From assembly GCA_021805565.1 (NCBI GenBank), contig JAJZFA010000033.1, positions 236,996 to 300,995 on the forward strand: 64,000 nt of DNA, written 5' to 3'. Source of the DNA: Pseudomonadota bacterium (lineage in GTDB: Bacteria; Pseudomonadota; Alphaproteobacteria; Acetobacterales; Acetobacteraceae). The position numbers and the translations under genes are program-made. This document shows positions 52,221 to 60,753 of this stretch, piece after piece. Numbering within the stretch: position 1 is the stretch's first letter; each line of letters begins with the position of its first letter. The notes under the pieces were generated by a model. The model was not told the origin of the DNA and did no database searches. It saw only the letters and a list, made by a program, of their open reading frames with translations.

Positions 52221-53518
52221 GCCGCCGCGCCGGCCGGCAACCGAACCGTCACCGCAAGCCCGTGCCCTTCCGGCAAGGCGGCAATCGCCATCGACCCCGC
52301 CTGCGCCCGCACCCGTTCCCGCATGCCGGTCAGGCCAAACCCGGGCGTGACGCCTCCGGCCCCGGCCCCCGAGCCGTCATCGGCAATCCGCACCACCACG
52401 TCCGCTGCATCGCGCGTTACGCTGATTTCGATTCGTGCGGGGTCGCCATGACGAACCGCATTGTGCAGGCTTTCTTGCACGACCCGGCACACCGTCGCGC
52501 GTGTCTGTTCCGGCAAGGTGTCGCCGGCCTCGGCTACATCCAGCACGAAGTCGATGCCGGGATGCCGGTCCAGCCAGAAGTCCACCATATTGCCGATCGA
52601 ATCGGCCAGCCCGGTATCGCCGAAACTCAAGGGCCGCAGCCGTCCCAGGATCGACCGGATCTCCGTTTGCATATGCACGACCGAGGCCTGGATCGATGCC
52701 GCCCGCTCCACGGCTTCCGCGGTGCGCCCGGCCTGTAGCAGCGGCTGAATGCCGGCGGCGTCGATCCCCGCGGCAAACAGGAACGGCCCGATCTCATCGT
52801 GCAGGTTACGCGCCAGATCGGCGCGTTCTTCTTCCTGCAGCGTCAGCAACTGGTCCTGCAAAACCCGATTCCTGGCCTCCACATCGCCGAGTTGTTCCGC
52901 CATGCGGTTGAAGCCCGCCGCCAGCCGCGTGAGTTCCGGCGGCGCCGGACCGTCCAACCGAACGGCGAAGTCGCCAGAACCGATGCGCCCGAACGCCGCC
53001 GACAACCGCCCCAAAGGGGCGAGTGCCCGGCCGGTCGCCCAGTAGATCGCCAGCACGGACAGCGCGAAAAACAACACGATCGAACGGATCGCGTCGTTCA
53101 TCTGGTCCCAGACCTCGCCGGCTTCGTTGGTCGGATCGGCGAACAGCGTGATGGTCCCGGACGGCACCGCCAGCACAACCGGCATCAGCGCCGGTGCGAT
53201 CATCCGGCGGAACCAGTCCGGCACCGGCTGGACAGGGCTTTGCAGGACCGAGGCGGCGATCGTTTCCCCCGGCCGGCCGGACAGCACCGCCCGCACGTGG
53301 CGGTTACCATCGAACGTCGCCACCAGATGGCGCAGTTCGCGCGATTCCGTGTTTTCGCCGATACTGTTGGCCACGCTCAGCCGCCCCGTGACCAACGCGG
53401 CCTGCATTTCGGCGCGCACGGACCCGGCGGCATGCCATCCGGCCAGCACGCAGCCCAGGCCGAGTGTGATCGCGAGCACACAGCCCAGCCAAAGCACCAG
53501 TCCGGCGCGCAGCGACAT
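52217..53518 (-). CDS. HisKA_3-type sensor histidine kinase
   Basis: This 433-residue protein has an N-terminal transmembrane helix (about residues 7-28), a short periplasmic sensor loop (about 30-145), a second transmembrane helix (about 147-165), a HAMP domain, a HisKA_3 dimerisation domain with the phosphorylated His in ARNLHDEIGPFLF, and a C-terminal ATPase with the N-box VVQESLHNAVRHG. It resembles NarX/UhpB-type kinases. GGAGGGAGGAA precedes the ATG at 53518, with a 78-base gap to the TonB receptor stop upstream. The loop could sense the imported ligand. Confidence 0.93.
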   Translation of the reverse strand: MSLRAGLVLWLGCVLAITLGLGCVLAGWHAAGSVRAEMQAALVTGRLSVANSIGENTESRELRHLVATFDGNRHVRAVLSGRPGETIAASVLQSPVQPVPDWFRRMIAPALMPVVLAVPSGTITLFADPTNEAGEVWDQMNDAIRSIVLFFALSVLAIYWATGRALAPLGRLSAAFGRIGSGDFAVRLDGPAPPELTRLAAGFNRMAEQLGDVEARNRVLQDQLLTLQEEERADLARNLHDEIGPFLFAAGIDAAGIQPLLQAGRTAEAVERAASIQASVVHMQTEIRSILGRLRPLSFGDTGLADSIGNMVDFWLDRHPGIDFVLDVAEAGDTLPEQTRATVCRVVQESLHNAVRHGDPARIEISVTRDAADVVVRIADDGSGAGAGGVTPGFGLTGMRERVRAQAGSMAIAALPEGHGLAVTVRLPAGAAA

Positions 53519-53596
53519 AAACGGTTCCTCCCTCCGCATGATACCCGGTGGCCGGACCGGGCGGGAAGATGTTTGGCCGCGAATAACGGATCGCGG

Positions 53597-55957
53597 TCAA
53601 AATGTGACGCGCACGCCGCCAAATCCGCCGATCGGCGCGGCCGGTGTATAGGCCCGCGGATTGGTGGCATTCGGGGCCTGCGACAGATACACCGACCCGG
53701 TGGGCGAGAAAGTCCCAAACGTGTAATACCGCGCCCCGGTGACATTCTCGGCCGACGCGAACAACTGGACATTCGGGGTCAACTGGTAAGCAGTGCTCAG
53801 GTTCAAAGTCACGAAACCAGGCAGCGGAGCCGTTAGATTGGCCTGATCGCCGAACAGGTATTGGGAGCTTTGGGCGATGGCAACGGCGGCGATCGTCCAC
53901 CGGTCATCCACATGGTACGTTGCCCCTATCTTGCCCTGATGCGCGGGAATACCGGGCAGCCGGTTCCCGGGATTAACATTGATGGTGCCATTCGCGTTGG
54001 CGGCCGGGTTGTTGCCGCTGCCCGCCACGAACCCGTTCAGATAGGTCGCGTCGGTATAGGTATAGGCAACGTAGGCGGACCAGCGCCGCGCGGCATACTG
54101 AAGACTGGCATCGACCCCCTGATGCGATGTCGCACCGATATTCTGGAAATACGCCCGCCCCGTGGTCGCGCTTTGAATGAAGGCGATGTCGTCGGTCAGA
54201 ATACTGCGATAAAGCCCAAGATTATACGTCGCGCGGTTGCCATCGCCGATCGCCGCCGAACCGCGCAGCCCGGCTTCGGCCGTATGCGCTACCACCTGTT
54301 TCAGGTTCGGATCGCCAGCGAAAAAATTCGCCAGGCTGCACGAATCGGCCGGCCCAGCACACGACAATTCCGCCGGCGTCGGCGCTCGGTTTGCCTCCGC
54401 GTAGCCGGCGTAAGCGGTCACCCACGGCGCGAGTTTATACGTGACGCCGGCGGCGGGATTGAACCGTTGGTAGGTATGGCTGCCGGTCAGCGTCCCGCCG
54501 CCCTGATCGGTCAGGCCGATTTGCGCCGCGTTGAACCGGCCAGACGCGGTCAGTGCCAGCCGATCCGTCAGATCCACCGTATCGGCAATGAATACGCCAT
54601 AATAAGCGTCGCCGATCGCCACCCGAACCGGCACGTTGACCCCCGGCTCGTCTATAATCACCCCCGGGCCGGCGAACAGGCGGGTCACCGGGGTGATGCC
54701 GCCGATCGCCGTCGAACCGGTGAATTCCGTCTGTGACCCATCGAAGCTCAGCCCTGAAACCAGATGGTTGTTGAATCCGAACACCGTCTGGGTGTCGGTC
54801 GCCTGTACCGACGCACCATAGCCGTTGGTGTTCGTGGCCTGATTGTCCAGTTGCGAGTAAGATAACGGACTCGATCCGATAAACGCCGGAATGGTGCCGC
54901 CGCCCCGCGTGGTGCTGTAAACGCCTGGAGCGGAACACAGCAGGCCGGACCCATTGTTGCAAGGCGTGTCGGCCGCGGTGTTGCCGTTGTTCACGCGCTG
55001 CAGGAAATTGTTGTAGTAACCCACCGTCTGGACCGAAACCGTATCGCCGACCTGGAAATCGCCCGACAGGCTGACCTGCATGAAGCCGTTGGCGATCCCG
55101 TTCGGGCCGGTGAAAATAGCAGCGGGGTCGGCCGCGAGCAATTGTACGGGCGACGTGCCGGGACCGTTCAGCACCGAGTTCGCCAGCAGCACGTTGAAAT
55201 GCAGTTCGCCGGTGTCGCCGCGCCAGCCAAGGTCGCCATAGAAGTTCTGGATGGAAGACGATTGGCCATCGCGCCACCCGCCCTGGGTTATTCCGCTCGC
55301 CGCGACATAAACCGCGGTATCGCCGCTTTGCCTGCCATATTGAAGATCGGCTCCGAACGTGCCGAACGATCCGCCGTGTACGTCGATCTCGCCGCCATGG
55401 TAGGTAAAGCCGTTCTTGAGCTGCACATTCAGCGCGCCGCCGAGGGCATTCAGGCCGAATACCGGGTTCGATCCCTCCAGATTCATCTGGCTGATCGCCA
55501 GATTGGGCAGCAGATCGAAGTTGACCGTATCGCCGAACGCCTGATTGAACCGGACTCCGTTGACATAGACCGCAAGCCCCTGGGGCGTGCCCTGCAGCGG
55601 AGACGCCGCGAATCCGTGATACATCAATGTGGGCTGGAACGGATTGCCCGATGCGGAATCGAGATTGACCCCGCCGACCTGCTCATTCAGGGCGCGCACC
55701 GGATCTGGTGGCGTGGTCCCCCCGCGCGTCAGATCGTCACCTTTCAGCACGTTGGTTTCGGCTGGCACGGTGTCGCGGTCGATACCGGATCCGAGCAGGG
55801 GCGACGCTCCGATAATGTTGACCTGCGGCAGTACGGCGGGCGGCTCATCCGGTGCCGGTTGCGCCATGACGGGAAACGCACCCAGCACGGTCAGACAGGC
55901 CACACTCAGGATATGGCGCACAACCGAACCCGCCGGAAGATACGGGTGTCTTGCCAT
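53597..55957 (-). CDS. TonB-dependent outer-membrane receptor
   Basis: This 786-residue protein has a signal peptide (cleavage near AMAQP), a plug domain with NPFQPTLMYHGFAASPLQG and LNALGGALNVQLKNG, and a 22-strand barrel ending in GFGGVRVTF. It lacks the N-terminal signalling extension of FecA-type receptors. The substrate is not evident; no heme, siderophore or cobalamin-specific motif stands out. It sits between a small exported protein plus ABC importer and a two-component system, all on the same strand. The ATG at 55957 is the start used by relatives; the leader contains competing hairpins. Confidence 0.93.
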   Translation of the reverse strand: MARHPYLPAGSVVRHILSVACLTVLGAFPVMAQPAPDEPPAVLPQVNIIGASPLLGSGIDRDTVPAETNVLKGDDLTRGGTTPPDPVRALNEQVGGVNLDSASGNPFQPTLMYHGFAASPLQGTPQGLAVYVNGVRFNQAFGDTVNFDLLPNLAISQMNLEGSNPVFGLNALGGALNVQLKNGFTYHGGEIDVHGGSFGTFGADLQYGRQSGDTAVYVAASGITQGGWRDGQSSSIQNFYGDLGWRGDTGELHFNVLLANSVLNGPGTSPVQLLAADPAAIFTGPNGIANGFMQVSLSGDFQVGDTVSVQTVGYYNNFLQRVNNGNTAADTPCNNGSGLLCSAPGVYSTTRGGGTIPAFIGSSPLSYSQLDNQATNTNGYGASVQATDTQTVFGFNNHLVSGLSFDGSQTEFTGSTAIGGITPVTRLFAGPGVIIDEPGVNVPVRVAIGDAYYGVFIADTVDLTDRLALTASGRFNAAQIGLTDQGGGTLTGSHTYQRFNPAAGVTYKLAPWVTAYAGYAEANRAPTPAELSCAGPADSCSLANFFAGDPNLKQVVAHTAEAGLRGSAAIGDGNRATYNLGLYRSILTDDIAFIQSATTGRAYFQNIGATSHQGVDASLQYAARRWSAYVAYTYTDATYLNGFVAGSGNNPAANANGTINVNPGNRLPGIPAHQGKIGATYHVDDRWTIAAVAIAQSSQYLFGDQANLTAPLPGFVTLNLSTAYQLTPNVQLFASAENVTGARYYTFGTFSPTGSVYLSQAPNATNPRAYTPAAPIGGFGGVRVTF

Positions 55958-56030
55958 CGCATTTACCCCTGCGGCGTTGTTTTCCCCGGCGACAGTGTCG
56001 GCGTTCGGCGGCGGCACGTCGATGGCACAT

Positions 56031-56058
56031 ATTCCCGGCCGAACCGGGAAAAATTCCC
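56031..56058 (-). promoter_or_regulatory. Competing hairpins in the TonB receptor leader
   Basis: On the minus strand three arms lie in order: CGGGAA (56058-56053), TTCCCGG (56049-56043) and CCGGGAA (56037-56031). Arms 1 and 2 can pair with a 3-base loop; arms 2 and 3 can pair with a 5-base loop; both cannot form at once. The site is about 75-100 bases upstream of the receptor ATG. It could be a simple operator, or a switchable leader element. No cobalamin riboswitch signature was found nearby. Confidence 0.45.
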
Positions 56059-56232
56059 GATTTGCCGGCGCGGTCATCGCCAGGGGGCATCGACCTTCGG
56101 TGTCATGCCACGTCAGCGAAGCGGCGTTCGCCCGCCGCGCCTGCTATCGAATCGGACCGGACGCCGAAAGCACGACCGATCCTGTGTCGAACGGCTTAAT
56201 CGCGGCCCTGACTGCCCGAAATGCGACGCGCA

Positions 56233-56592
56233 TCACTCGCATCCCGTCAGATTTTTGTCGCGAATCTCGAACGTTGTGTCCTTGCTGAGATCGATCCCGC
56301 GCGCGAAACAGGTCCGGCCCTTGCGGTCAACCAGCTTCACATCGAACCGGCCGTGCCGGATGCCCGCGATCGGCAGCCGTTCCGACGGATCGACGCTTTT
56401 GTCCTTGTCGTTCAGCGCCTGATTGCCGCCCCAGTCGTCGGTTCCCTCCGGGGCGAGATAAACCCCGGTGAAGGTCGCCGCGGTTGTCAGATTATACAGG
56501 AAATACCGGTCCGCGGCGTTGGCACCGGGGCTTGCGCAGACAGCCAGCAGCCCGGCGGCGAAAAGCAACCCGCCAGTGGATGTGTGCGTCAT
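56233..56592 (-). CDS. Small exported protein of unknown function
   Basis: This 119-residue protein has a signal peptide (cleavage near GANA) and a short mature domain beginning DRYFLYNLTTAATF, with GVYLAPEGTDDWGGNQAL and two Cys residues that may form a disulfide (TCFARG and LTGCE). The mature domain resembles the small exported beta-rich proteins with a WG motif, but I cannot name a family with confidence. It lies between the TonB receptor and the ABC ATPase on the same strand, so it probably belongs to the uptake system. Confidence 0.6.
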   Translation of the reverse strand: MTHTSTGGLLFAAGLLAVCASPGANAADRYFLYNLTTAATFTGVYLAPEGTDDWGGNQALNDKDKSVDPSERLPIAGIRHGRFDVKLVDRKGRTCFARGIDLSKDTTFEIRDKNLTGCE

Positions 56593-56627
56593 TTCCCCTC
56601 GCCTCCCCGATCAATGTGTTTGCCAGC

Positions 56628-57353
56628 CTAATCCCATGCCGCCGCAACCGGCAATCCATCCCCGCCCGGCCTGAAAAATCCGAACCTTGACTTCAGATTG
56701 TCCAACACCGCCGCGGCGCCGCCCGGTGCGACGGCGATATCGGCGGCAAGCGTGGCGGGCGTCCCGGCCAGCACCAGCACCCGTGTCGCGAGTTGCAGCG
56801 CATGGGCCAGATCGTGCGTCGCCAGCAGCACGGCCGCCCCCGTGTCGCGGCTCCATTGCGCGACCACGGCGCCCAGCGCGGCGGTCATCCGCGGATCCAG
56901 CGAGGCAAACGGCTCATCCAGCACCAGCATCTCTGGCGACACCGCCAGCGCCCTGGCCAGCGCTGCCCGGCGCGCCATGCCCAGCGATAGCTGGCGCGGA
57001 TACAGCCCGCCAGCGTCGGGCAGATGCACCCTGTCGAGCAACACGCCGAGGTCGGGCGACGGCATGCCGTCCGTCACCACGAGACGCAGATTATCCGCGA
57101 CTGTCAGCCATGGCAGCAACCTGGGATCCTGAAACATCGTCCCGATCCGGACGGGGCCATGCCGGACATGGCCGTCGAATGCACTGTCCAGGCCCAATAG
57201 AATACGCAACATCGTGCTTTTGCCGATGCCGGACGCACCCAGCAGCGCGATGATCTCGCCGGGGGCGATGGAAAAACCGATATCGCGCAGGATGTCGCGT
57301 CGCACGCCGCCGGCCGCGACGAAGGCCTTGCGCTCGATCCGGACGTCAAACAT
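56628..57353 (-). CDS. ABC transporter ATP-binding protein (NitT/TauT type)
   Basis: This 241-residue ATPase has the Walker A motif GASGIGKST, the Q loop in MFQDPRLLPWLTVADN, the Walker B motif MLVLDEPFASLD and the switch His in LLATHDLAHALQ. The signature sequence reads RQLSLGMARR instead of LSGGxxQR; the second Gly of the canonical C loop is replaced by Leu, which is notable but similar to other NitT/TauT-type ATPases. It overlaps the permease gene by 8 bases and precedes the exported protein by 35 bases. Confidence 0.9.
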   Translation of the reverse strand: MFDVRIERKAFVAAGGVRRDILRDIGFSIAPGEIIALLGASGIGKSTMLRILLGLDSAFDGHVRHGPVRIGTMFQDPRLLPWLTVADNLRLVVTDGMPSPDLGVLLDRVHLPDAGGLYPRQLSLGMARRAALARALAVSPEMLVLDEPFASLDPRMTAALGAVVAQWSRDTGAAVLLATHDLAHALQLATRVLVLAGTPATLAADIAVAPGGAAAVLDNLKSRFGFFRPGGDGLPVAAAWD

Positions 57354-58113
57354 CCGATCGCCACCGGTTCGCCCGCCGTTCCAGCGGCTGCAGGATAAAT
57401 GTCTCCACCAGCAGCATCGCCCCGGCAAATGTCAGCCCGTAGGCCAGGATGCCCGTAACATCGAAGTTCTGGAAATACAGGTTGAGCATATAACCGACAC
57501 CATCCGGCCGCCCCAGCAGTTCAACCACCAGCACGATCTTCCAGGTGATCGACAGCCCTCCCCGGCCGGCCGCGACCAGATAGGGCAGCAATTGCGGCAG
57601 GATCACAAACCGCATCCGCCGCCACCGGGGCAGCCGGAACGCCGCCGCCATTTCCGCCAGACCGGCATCCAGCGTCCGGGCACCCTCACGCACCGTAACG
57701 ACCACCGTGGGCGCCTTGGCGATGACGACCGCCAGCACCGCCGCGGTATCGTTCAACCCCACCCATATATAGGCCATTACGATGACAACCAGCACCGGAA
57801 GATTAAGCGCGATCGCCACCCACGGATCCAACCACGCGTTCGCCCGCGGCGACCGCCCCGCCAGATAGCCGATGCACCCACCGCCCACCATCGCCAACGC
57901 GAACGCTATCAGAACGCGGGCCAGGGTCGCCCCAAAGGCTCGGGGCAATGCCCCGTTCAGGCATTCGCGCCAGGCAAAAATGGCGACGGCCCCAGGCGAC
58001 GGCAACAGCGACGCCGAGGCCGCGACGCGCGACCCGATCCACCATAGCGCAACGAAGCCGCCCACCGACAGCAACCGGTCGCGTGCGGCGATCCGGCCTT
58101 CAGCCCGCCTCAT
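57346..58113 (-). CDS. ABC transporter permease (NitT/TauT type)
   Basis: This 255-residue protein has six predicted transmembrane helices and the EAA-type loop near AEMAAAFRLPRWRRMRFVILPQLLPYLVAA. The family includes SsuC, TauC and NrtB permeases. The ATG at 58113 overlaps the substrate-binding protein gene by 14 bases. It would form the channel with the downstream ATPase. Confidence 0.9.
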   Translation of the reverse strand: MRRAEGRIAARDRLLSVGGFVALWWIGSRVAASASLLPSPGAVAIFAWRECLNGALPRAFGATLARVLIAFALAMVGGGCIGYLAGRSPRANAWLDPWVAIALNLPVLVVIVMAYIWVGLNDTAAVLAVVIAKAPTVVVTVREGARTLDAGLAEMAAAFRLPRWRRMRFVILPQLLPYLVAAGRGGLSITWKIVLVVELLGRPDGVGYMLNLYFQNFDVTGILAYGLTFAGAMLLVETFILQPLERRANRWRSDV

Positions 58114-59107
58114 GCCCGGCCGGCCAGAAAATTCCCGGCGGCAGGGTATCGATACCCCCCGTGGCACGCGCTCCGCCGGTTTCATGCAAGATCGCGAACA
58201 TCTGTTCGGCCACTTTTTGCTGGCCGGCCGCGTCCTCATGCGGGATTCCCGAGCGGAATCGATCTCTCAGGCGAACGAACAGGGCGTCGTCGCCGGCATT
58301 CATCAGCGGACGGATGGCCAGCCATTCGTCGTCGGACGCGGCCAGGCGTTGCAGCGCATCGCCGGCCGCGGCCAGAAAGCCATCGATCGCCACGCGGTTG
58401 GCATCCGCCCAATCCTGATGGAAGACAAATCCGACCAGGCCGATACGCGGCGAAATGCCCAGCGCGGCGGCGCATTGCGCGACCGAAACCACCTCCCGCA
58501 GGCCCGCCGATTCTAGCATCGCCGCGAAATTCCAGTAGGTCAGTACGGCATCGAGTTCGCCCTGCAGCAGCTTGGCACCCAGCAGCGGCGGCGCCCCGTA
58601 CACAACCCCGGCCGCGGTAGCAAGATCGATGGCGTGTGCCGCGCGTCCGGCCGCCTGCACGATCAGCCACGATTTATCGGCGGGTCCGCCCACGACGCCA
58701 AGCGTGCGCCCCCGCAAATCCGCCAGCGTCCGGACCGGCGAGCCGGCGCCGGTCATGATGCCTCCGTACGCATTGGAAAACGGTGCGAAACACAGCCTGT
58801 TGCCGGCGGCGCGTTGCACGGCGGCGAACAGCCAGTCCGACACCGCGATATCGCTGGTACCCGCCATCAGCGAAATGCGCCCGGCGTCTGTGTTCGCCAG
58901 GATCATCGGATCCAGCGCAAAGCCATGCAAGGTATCGAGCGCATGGCGGCGTATCACGGCGGCCATCCACTGGGCAGTGCCGAACTGAAGGACCCCAAAC
59001 CGCAGCCGCGGCGGCGAGGCGGCTTGCGCCGGTTGCCGCGCCGCATAGGCCAAGGCGCCCGCGATCGCCGTCCGGCGTGTCGCCGCTTTCGTATCGTGCC
59101 CAGCCAA
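58100..59107 (-). CDS. ABC transporter substrate-binding protein (NitT/TauT type)
   Basis: This 335-residue protein starts at TTG 59107 after a GGGAGGAA box five bases upstream. The N-terminus has a Tat signal (ATRRTAIAGALAYA, then AQA), so it is exported folded. The mature domain is of the SsuA/TauA-like family: GVLQFGTAQWMAAVIRRHAL, GTSDIAVSDWLFAAVQ, the GRTLGVVGGPADKSW hinge element and LDAVLTYWNFAAMLES. It would capture the imported ligand in the periplasm. It is the first gene of the importer. Confidence 0.88.
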   Translation of the reverse strand: MAGHDTKAATRRTAIAGALAYAARQPAQAASPPRLRFGVLQFGTAQWMAAVIRRHALDTLHGFALDPMILANTDAGRISLMAGTSDIAVSDWLFAAVQRAAGNRLCFAPFSNAYGGIMTGAGSPVRTLADLRGRTLGVVGGPADKSWLIVQAAGRAAHAIDLATAAGVVYGAPPLLGAKLLQGELDAVLTYWNFAAMLESAGLREVVSVAQCAAALGISPRIGLVGFVFHQDWADANRVAIDGFLAAAGDALQRLAASDDEWLAIRPLMNAGDDALFVRLRDRFRSGIPHEDAAGQQKVAEQMFAILHETGGARATGGIDTLPPGIFWPAGHEAG

Positions 59108-59266
59108 GTGCGTTCCTCCCGCGCTATATCTGTCGGGCGGGACGCAATGAAATGCAAGCGGTTTCAATCCTCTGCGGACATGCGACCCAGCGCCGGACGT
59201 ACGCCCGCCGGCAGCCGCCACCGCCCATGCCGGTCGATCGATTACCGCGTCCCCGGCACAAGTCCA

Positions 59267-59698
59267 TCACCCCAACAGGCGCCGGGCGATCCCGATGATC
59301 CGGTGTGCCTCCGGCCATAATTCATACGGTTCGAGGGCATCCATCGGCGCCCAGATCGCCGCCGTGACGTCGGATGCCGCAGCCGGTTCGCCTGCCACCC
59401 ATCGCGTGGCGAAATCGAGGATTGTATAATGAAATTGCACACGGCCGGAATCGTCGCGCCGGATCGAATCGACGTACGCGCAAAACTGCAGATCGCCCGC
59501 CACAAGGCCGCATTCTTCCAGCAATTCGCGCCGAGCGGCATCCTCGCAGGTCTCGCCGGCCTCTTGAGCGCCCCCCGGCAGGGTCCAGCTTCCGACGTTT
59601 GGCGGCTTGCCGCGCTTGCACAGAAGAACCTGATTCTCCTTGATCACCACGATCCCGATGCCGACGAACGGCCGGACGGGATACATCCGGCCGGTCAC
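59267..59698 (-). CDS. NUDIX hydrolase (ADP-ribose pyrophosphatase-like)
   Basis: This 143-residue protein has a complete Nudix box (GGAQEAGETCEDAARREL followed by LEECG). It resembles the ADP-ribose pyrophosphatase branch (COG1051-like), for example through NVGSWTLPGG. The start GTG at 59698 overlaps the DUF4340 gene stop (GTGA), so it is the last gene of the DUF4340/Gld operon. Confidence 0.9.
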   Translation of the reverse strand: MTGRMYPVRPFVGIGIVVIKENQVLLCKRGKPPNVGSWTLPGGAQEAGETCEDAARRELLEECGLVAGDLQFCAYVDSIRRDDSGRVQFHYTILDFATRWVAGEPAAASDVTAAIWAPMDALEPYELWPEAHRIIGIARRLLG

Positions 59699-60753
59699 TT
59701 CCTGTCACCGTCCGCCGTGGCGGGCTTTGCCGGTACTTCGTCTGCCTTCAGGTCCGCCATTCCCGGCACCAGCGCCTTTTCCTTCCCCGCACCGATCTGA
59801 TACGTCCAGCCCGCAAGCCGTCCGGTCAGCGCGGTGGCTTCCGCCTTTGCGTCCGCGGTCAGCGCGGCGGCCGCGAAGCGAACCCAGACATCCTTGCCCC
59901 CGCCATCCTTGCCATCTTGCAGCGTCGTGACCGTGATCGAAAGCCCGTCGGCGGTGGCGAATACCGCGTGGCCCGCCTCCGTTCCGGGTGCATCCGTATC
60001 CGGCTTCACCTGCTCGAACGTCAACGATTCCAGCGCTCGGGCGACGTCTTCCACCTTATAGGCTTCCAGCTTCGGATGGTCCGCCGGCTGCGTCAGCACA
60101 AAATCGCCGCCCTGTCGCCCGAACACCAGCGCCCGGTCGCCTATCGCGACGGACGTAACGCGGGCAGCCGCGATATTCACGATCGTCCGGTCCAGCCACT
60201 GGGATGCATCGCCATCGGCCTGCACACTGCCGGCGGCAAGCCAGGACTGGTTTTCATCCGGACGGCGGACATAGATTTCCTCGGGTGCATTGGCCTGACC
60301 GCTGACCCGGCGATGCCCGGCGATCAGTGCCAGGATGGGTTTGCCCCGCGTGTCGATCAAACGCACCAGATCGCCCGTGGCGGACGCGCCCGCCGGATCG
60401 TCAACACCCAACCGGGCGAATTCCGCCGGATCGGCGGTTCGGGGTTCCAAAAGGCGCAGTTCCGTCAGCCCGGTCAGCAAACCGCGCAATTTCGCGGGCT
60501 GCACCGGGTAGTCCCGCATCGATGCGACACCCCAGCCGCCGCCGGGGCGCCTTTCGATCGCGACCGGCTTGCCCCGATGAATGATTTCCACCTTGGCGAG
60601 TTCCCCGAGTTGCTGCGTCAGGCCGGGAAACATGAGTTGGCCACCGGCCATGGCGGTTTGGTCCGCCGGAGTCGCCCCGATGCCGAAATACCAGCCACCC
60701 GCCAGGGCGGCCACGGCCAGAACCGCAAGCAGGCCAGCGTTCCGCCCGGTCAT
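59695..60753 (-). CDS. DUF4340 domain membrane-anchored protein
   Basis: This 352-residue protein has one N-terminal transmembrane helix (about residues 7-25) and DUF4340-type repeats in the periplasmic part (for example RLLEPRTADPAEFARLGVDD and a RVTSVAIGDRALVFGR segment). Such proteins follow GldG/GldF-type genes. The function is unknown. It overlaps the GldG-like gene by 4 bases. Confidence 0.85.
   Translation of the reverse strand: MTGRNAGLLAVLAVAALAGGWYFGIGATPADQTAMAGGQLMFPGLTQQLGELAKVEIIHRGKPVAIERRPGGGWGVASMRDYPVQPAKLRGLLTGLTELRLLEPRTADPAEFARLGVDDPAGASATGDLVRLIDTRGKPILALIAGHRRVSGQANAPEEIYVRRPDENQSWLAAGSVQADGDASQWLDRTIVNIAAARVTSVAIGDRALVFGRQGGDFVLTQPADHPKLEAYKVEDVARALESLTFEQVKPDTDAPGTEAGHAVFATADGLSITVTTLQDGKDGGGKDVWVRFAAAALTADAKAEATALTGRLAGWTYQIGAGKEKALVPGMADLKADEVPAKPATADGDRK

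Noticed and set aside
55958..56232. A cobalamin riboswitch upstream of the TonB receptor.
   Set aside because: No B12-box or conserved core motifs were found; only the competing hairpins are visible.
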